The notes under the pieces were generated by a model. The model ran no database searches and was not told the origin of the DNA. It was given only the letters and a program-made list of their open reading frames with translations. This document shows, in pieces, positions 61,064-64,000 of a DNA stretch of 64,000 bases (the stretch's first letter is position 1; each line of letters starts with the position of its first letter). This stretch comes from Clostridiales bacterium (GTDB lineage: Bacteria; Bacillota; Desulfotomaculia; Desulfotomaculales; VENG01). A program made the position numbers and the translations under genes. The stretch spans positions 62,001 through 126,000 of the forward strand of contig JAIPEW010000002.1 in the NCBI GenBank assembly GCA_021736985.1. The letters are read 5' to 3'.

Positions 61064-61759
61064 ATGAACCAAGTATACCAAATGCAGCAGCAAATTCAAA
61101 AAATGCGGCAGGAATTAAATAATATTTCACAAATGACAAGCCAGCTTCAACAATCTGAACAAAGTAATGCTGCTCAAATTTCAAGACTGCAACAGCACGA
61201 AAGCAATTCTGTACAACAGCTTCAACGTATACAACAAGTTTGCAACCAATTAAACCAGGACCTTAATCAGATAGGGAGCTTTACCCAACAGACATCGGTA
61301 TCACCTGCTGGGCCCGGACAATATGGAGTACAGCAATATCCTTACAGTCAAATGAGCACAGGCACAAACCCTGCAGGATATAATATGAATACGCAAACAA
61401 CTGGTAATTACTCAACCATGGGACAAGGCGGTGGAACAATGGGACAATCATCACCCCCCTCTGCTCCAATAAATAACACTGCAGGATTCAATCAAAACAT
61501 GCAATCTAGTACAATGGGACAATATGCAGGAAGTATGGGACAGTTTGCAAATCCAATGAACCCCTCTCAACAAATTAACTCTCCAGCAACATTTACCGGG
61601 TATTCTACTATGGGACAGGGCAGCAGTACAGCTGGTTCTACGGGCTTAGCCGGGTATTCACCTTACACCGGATCAATGTCCGGGACCCAGGGTAATTATA
61701 CAAGTGGATACGGTCTTGGCAGTACAATAAGAAACCAGAACACGCAGCAGTACAGTTAA
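61064..61759 (+). CDS. Gln/Gly/Ser-rich repeat protein, possible surface or coat protein
   Basis: 231 residues. N-terminal 70 residues form a Gln-rich coiled coil (MQQQIQKMRQELNNISQM); the rest is low complexity with repeated STMGQ, GTMGQ and SMGQF units and Tyr/Gly-rich stretches (GYSPYTGS, YTSGYGLGS). No signal peptide. Such composition is seen in spore coat and matrix proteins, but that is inference. AGGAGG 7 nt before ATG. A CATACTATA at 61020-61028 resembles the sigma-K -10 element, weak evidence for mother-cell expression. Confidence 0.7.
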   Translation: MNQVYQMQQQIQKMRQELNNISQMTSQLQQSEQSNAAQISRLQQHESNSVQQLQRIQQVCNQLNQDLNQIGSFTQQTSVSPAGPGQYGVQQYPYSQMSTGTNPAGYNMNTQTTGNYSTMGQGGGTMGQSSPPSAPINNTAGFNQNMQSSTMGQYAGSMGQFANPMNPSQQINSPATFTGYSTMGQGSSTAGSTGLAGYSPYTGSMSGTQGNYTSGYGLGSTIRNQNTQQYS

Positions 61760-61797
61760 CAATGCTTTTAACCAGCAATAAATAACAGATAAAAAAT

Positions 61798-61824
61798 ACC
61801 CCCCTTTTTATAAAGGCAGGGGGT
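61798..61824 (+). terminator. Terminator behind the Gln/Gly-rich gene
   Basis: ACCCCC and GGGGGT arms around a 15-nt loop, followed by T6. Confidence 0.75.
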
Positions 61825-61847
61825 TTTTTATGCATCAGGTAGATAAT

Positions 61848-62468
61848 CTAGTTAATTATATCTCCATTTATATTTATAGTCTCTTTAAATTCATTTTCAT
61901 TTAATTGATAATATTTAACAGCTCGATCACCTATTTTTTTGCACATATAATAATTTATTGTACCTGCAATACCTGCTCCAACAAGGGGGATTATTCTAAC
62001 AGCTATCCTGGGCGTACTTTTAATACCTAAAGATAATAAAACCTGCTGTACTAACTTAACTGCAGCATTATTTCCCATCTGATATATAGAAATTTTATTT
62101 ATTGTTTTACTAACTGCATTTGTGCCTACTGCAGAAGCAAAAACCCAAATTGTTTCCCTGGTAAAACCATGTTGAGAAGAATTACGACCGTTTACAATCC
62201 CCAGTTCCATAATCATACGTATCATGAAATAAGATATTAGTGATATATCTAATGCAATCCCCATAAAAAGCGTGAAAAGTGTGCCCAGTACCGGGAAAAT
62301 AGCCGGAAGTGTAGTTAAAACACCGCTAACTGCACATAAAAAACTTCTTTCACTAATAATCATACTACTTAATTCTGTATCATTTAATCCAGGATTTTCA
62401 CGCCTTAAATAATTAACTTTTTTTTGTACATCAGCCGTATTTATAAATCTAAAAGGATTGAATAACAA
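61848..62468 (-). CDS. EcsC-like membrane-associated protein
   Basis: 206 residues. Hydrophobic middle (VLTTLPAIFPVLGTLFTLF and IALDISLISYFMIRM) and C-terminal IIPLVGAGIAGTINYYMCK, the EcsC-type ending. Function of the family is unclear. TTG start with GGGGGGA. Stands alone on the minus strand. Confidence 0.65.
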   Translation of the reverse strand: MLFNPFRFINTADVQKKVNYLRRENPGLNDTELSSMIISERSFLCAVSGVLTTLPAIFPVLGTLFTLFMGIALDISLISYFMIRMIMELGIVNGRNSSQHGFTRETIWVFASAVGTNAVSKTINKISIYQMGNNAAVKLVQQVLLSLGIKSTPRIAVRIIPLVGAGIAGTINYYMCKKIGDRAVKYYQLNENEFKETININGDIIN

Positions 62469-62582
62469 ATAAATCCCCCCTGATATTTGATTGTTATTTT
62501 ATACAATATTAGACATCATATGCTATTAACATTTATTGGATAATGAGTTACAATTTTCTAAAAGGTCAAAGGAGGTGACTTT

Positions 62583-62846
62583 TTGATAAAAGCATTGAAA
62601 GAAGGAGCTTCTTACAGCCAGCGCGACACTTTAGAAATATTAACCGAATTCTCTTCCTTCAAAGACCGGGTAATAAAAAAATTTAAAGACTTGGCAAAAG
62701 AGCTTGAAGGAAAACCCAACGAACATGATCTGTGGGTAAACCTTTTCATGATATCCTGTGATTATGCTGAAGAACAAAATAATAAGCGTCAAAAAGAAGA
62801 AAAAGATAAAGATAAAGATAAAGATAGCGTACAAAAAGTTTCTTAA
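62583..62846 (+). CDS. Small helical protein with Lys-Asp repeat tail (87 aa), unknown
   Basis: TTG start with AGGAGGTGA 6 nt upstream. Helical N-terminal 70 residues (SQRDTLEILTEFSSFKDRVI, NEHDLWVNLFMISCDYAEEQ) and a tail of alternating Lys-Asp coded by four AAAGAT hexamers (62802-62825). Terminator follows. No family recognised. Confidence 0.68.
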   Translation: MIKALKEGASYSQRDTLEILTEFSSFKDRVIKKFKDLAKELEGKPNEHDLWVNLFMISCDYAEEQNNKRQKEEKDKDKDKDSVQKVS

Positions 62847-62849
62847 TTT

Positions 62850-62876
62850 AAACCCCGGTGTTAAAACCGGGGTTTT
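62850..62876. terminator. Terminator between the 87-aa gene and pyrE
   Basis: AAACCCCGGT and ACCGGGGTTT around 6 nt; works for both convergent genes. Confidence 0.85.
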
Positions 62877-62880
62877 CTTG

Positions 62881-63465
62881 CTATTCTACTCTTATACCAA
62901 AATCTTGTGCAGTAAAAACGGGATCAACCTCAATATTCAGACTCTCAATATTTTCGGTCCCGCCTTCTCTGCGATCTACAAGAGGAACTACTTTTATTAC
63001 ATTTCCTCCTGCCTCGTGAACAGCATCTACAGCTTTTAAAACTGATCCTCCTGTAGTAATAACGTCCTCTACAATTACAACTCTTTCACCGCTATTTACA
63101 AGCGGGCCTTCTATATTTCTTTGTTTTCCATGTTCTTTTGCTTCTTTGCGAACTATAAATGTCTTAAAGTCAAAACCCAATGGATAAGCCATCGCTGCTA
63201 CGGCTCCAACAATAGGATCAGCTCCTATCGTAAGTCCACCAAGTGCCTGTACATTATCTTCCTTTATCTTATGTAATATTATCTTGCTTAATAAACACGC
63301 ACCCTTAGAGTATAAAGTAACCTGCTTTCCATCAAAATAATAATTACTTTTCTTTCCAGAAGTTAAAGTTACATCACGAAATTCAAGAGCTCTTTCTTTA
63401 ACCAGGTTTAACAGCTGTTCACGGTCTTCTTGTAAACTAGTTTCAAACACATCAAATTTCTGCAA
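62881..63465 (-). CDS. pyrE: Orotate phosphoribosyltransferase PyrE
   Basis: 194 residues. Makes OMP from orotate and PRPP. The PRPP loop VVIVEDVITTGGSVLKAV is intact, with SGKKSNYYFDGKQVT and IRKEAKEHGKQ-type VRKEAKEHGKQRNIEGPL. TTG start with GGGAGGGAG. No other pyr gene is visible next to it; upstream lies an unusual inverted repeat (63547-63589). Confidence 0.94.
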   Translation of the reverse strand: MQKFDVFETSLQEDREQLLNLVKERALEFRDVTLTSGKKSNYYFDGKQVTLYSKGACLLSKIILHKIKEDNVQALGGLTIGADPIVGAVAAMAYPLGFDFKTFIVRKEAKEHGKQRNIEGPLVNSGERVVIVEDVITTGGSVLKAVDAVHEAGGNVIKVVPLVDRREGGTENIESLNIEVDPVFTAQDFGIRVE

Positions 63466-63546
63466 TTATTTCTCCCTCCCTTACTAAAAGAATTCTTACA
63501 TAACTGCTCTAACATGTCAAATTTACGCAACCACAAAACACACACG

Positions 63547-63589
63547 ATTTACTTGATAACCAATATTTACTTGTTTATCAAGTAAATAT
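63547..63589. repeat. Three-arm inverted repeat upstream of pyrE
   Basis: ATTTACTTGATAA (63547-63559) and ATATTTACTTG (63563-63573) are both exactly complementary to parts of the third arm at 63575-63589 (TTATCAAGTAAATAT). Two alternative hairpins, or three operator half-sites, result. No coding function. Confidence 0.65.
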
Positions 63590-63669
63590 ACTAATCTGAA
63601 ACACTATAAAACTATTAAGCTTTCATTGTAAAGGGCTTAAGAGCACTGATACCATAAGTAATTGCCTAA

Positions 63670-64000
63670 CAATACAGCATTAAAAACAACTGAAAAAACA
63701 AGTTTAAAATATGCTGTATTGCATATCACATTGGATTCATTAGCCCAGTAAATAGCAGTATACTACTCAGCTTTTAGCAGGAGTAAACCGGGCAGCACAT
63801 AATAAGTTTGGTAGAGTTTACCCTTCGGAGATAATGGTCCAAACATTAAGAATGCTTGGACAAGGAATAAAAGTCTGTGTAGAAATATCTGGCATGGCAC
63901 TAGACGCTGGTTTAATTTCTTTTGATAAGGAAATAGCTGCAATCGGAGGTCCGGAGGGGGTAACGACACTGCAGCAGTAATTTTGCAGGCATTTTTTGAT
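63670..64000 (+). pseudogene. Pyruvate-kinase C-terminal-domain-like gene, broken, cut by window edge
   Basis: Plus-strand translation in pieces: TALKTTEKTSLKYAVLH near 63677, then after a gap [39 protein letters not shown] and [18 protein letters not shown]5 tract near 63953 shifts the frame (one more G would give [15 protein letters not shown]). Upstream the N-terminal part is missing or out of frame. The family consists of stand-alone proteins similar to the last domain of pyruvate kinase. Intact continuation beyond 64000 cannot be judged. Confidence 0.68.

Noticed and set aside
63763-63969. A 68-codon minus-strand frame
   Set aside because: Antisense to the broken pyruvate-kinase-C-like gene; no ribosome site.
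1-64000. CRISPR array, prophage, or restriction/defence island
   Set aside because: No regularly spaced direct repeats, phage structural genes, or nuclease/methyltransferase pairs were found; the only mobile DNA seen is the two IS3-type relics.

Overview
The window looks like a chromosomal segment of a low-G+C (mid-30s percent by eye), sulfate-reducing member of the Firmicutes/Clostridia. Reasons: the division and cell wall cluster is in Firmicute order with DUF881 and small-basic-protein genes; MurE carries the meso-diaminopimelate motif DNPR; TTG/GTG starts with strong AGGAGG ribosome sites are common; and there is a full dissimilatory sulfate activation and reduction set (sat, aprBA, qmoABC) plus dsrC. 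I cannot name the species.

Layout. 1-18.6 kb (all minus): the dcw cluster, read from mraZ (18.46 kb) down through rsmH, ftsL, a class B PBP, murE, murF, mraY, murD, ftsW/spoVE, murG, murC, murB, murA, ftsQ, two DUF881 genes, sbp and the first codons of ftsA at the left edge. Four 10-bp MraZ boxes precede mraZ. A terminator overlapping the murA stop and a promoter before ftsQ split the cluster into two transcription units. 18.6-29.4 kb (minus): a PHP phosphatase, a MetE-like zinc methyltransferase relative, a patatin, a Fur-family regulator, a D,D-carboxypeptidase, feoAB with a Fur box, an HtrA protease and an ArsB/NhaD-type transporter, with two short genes under 50 codons.

29.6-30.3 kb holds a decayed IS3-family element. 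30.3-42.7 kb (minus) is the sulfur region: sat, aprB, aprA, qmoA, qmoB, qmoC, then a YkgJ-type cysteine-cluster protein, a NifX-like protein, dsrC and a divergent cis-prenyltransferase. 42.8-46 kb has tRNA-Gly(CCC), cobS, thiD, a dead LysR/SMR-pair efflux locus and tRNA-Leu(TAA). 46-54 kb (plus): htpX, a TauE/DUF1634 pair behind a sigma-54 promoter, a YlbF-family protein, a second internally deleted IS copy, and a malQ-GH57 pair. 54-55 kb has tRNA-Cys, Gly, Phe and Asp. 55-57.7 kb has the arginine-to-spermidine pathway (pyruvoyl arginine decarboxylase, speE, speB). 57.9-63.5 kb has assorted genes: a glycine-zipper stress protein, an endonuclease-IV-like protein, an orphan peptide-binding protein, a Gln/Gly-rich repeat protein, an EcsC-like protein and pyrE. 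The right edge enters a broken pyruvate-kinase-C-terminal-like gene.

How it works together: Sat, AprBA and QmoABC activate sulfate to APS and reduce it to sulfite with menaquinol electrons. DsrC would carry the sulfite-derived sulfur at the later DsrAB/DsrMK step (not in this window). TauE/DUF1634 may move sulfite, sulfate or an organosulfonate. The iron-rich enzymes sit near Fur-type sites. The most notable points are a QmoC-type membrane subunit in a Firmicute context, the sigma-54 control of the TauE pair, Fur-like sites before sat and aprB, U-tract-less hairpins inside the apr-qmo operon, a palindrome inside the dsrC promoter, a homopolymer frameshift at the ftsA start, and several short genes and pseudogenes easily missed by annotation.
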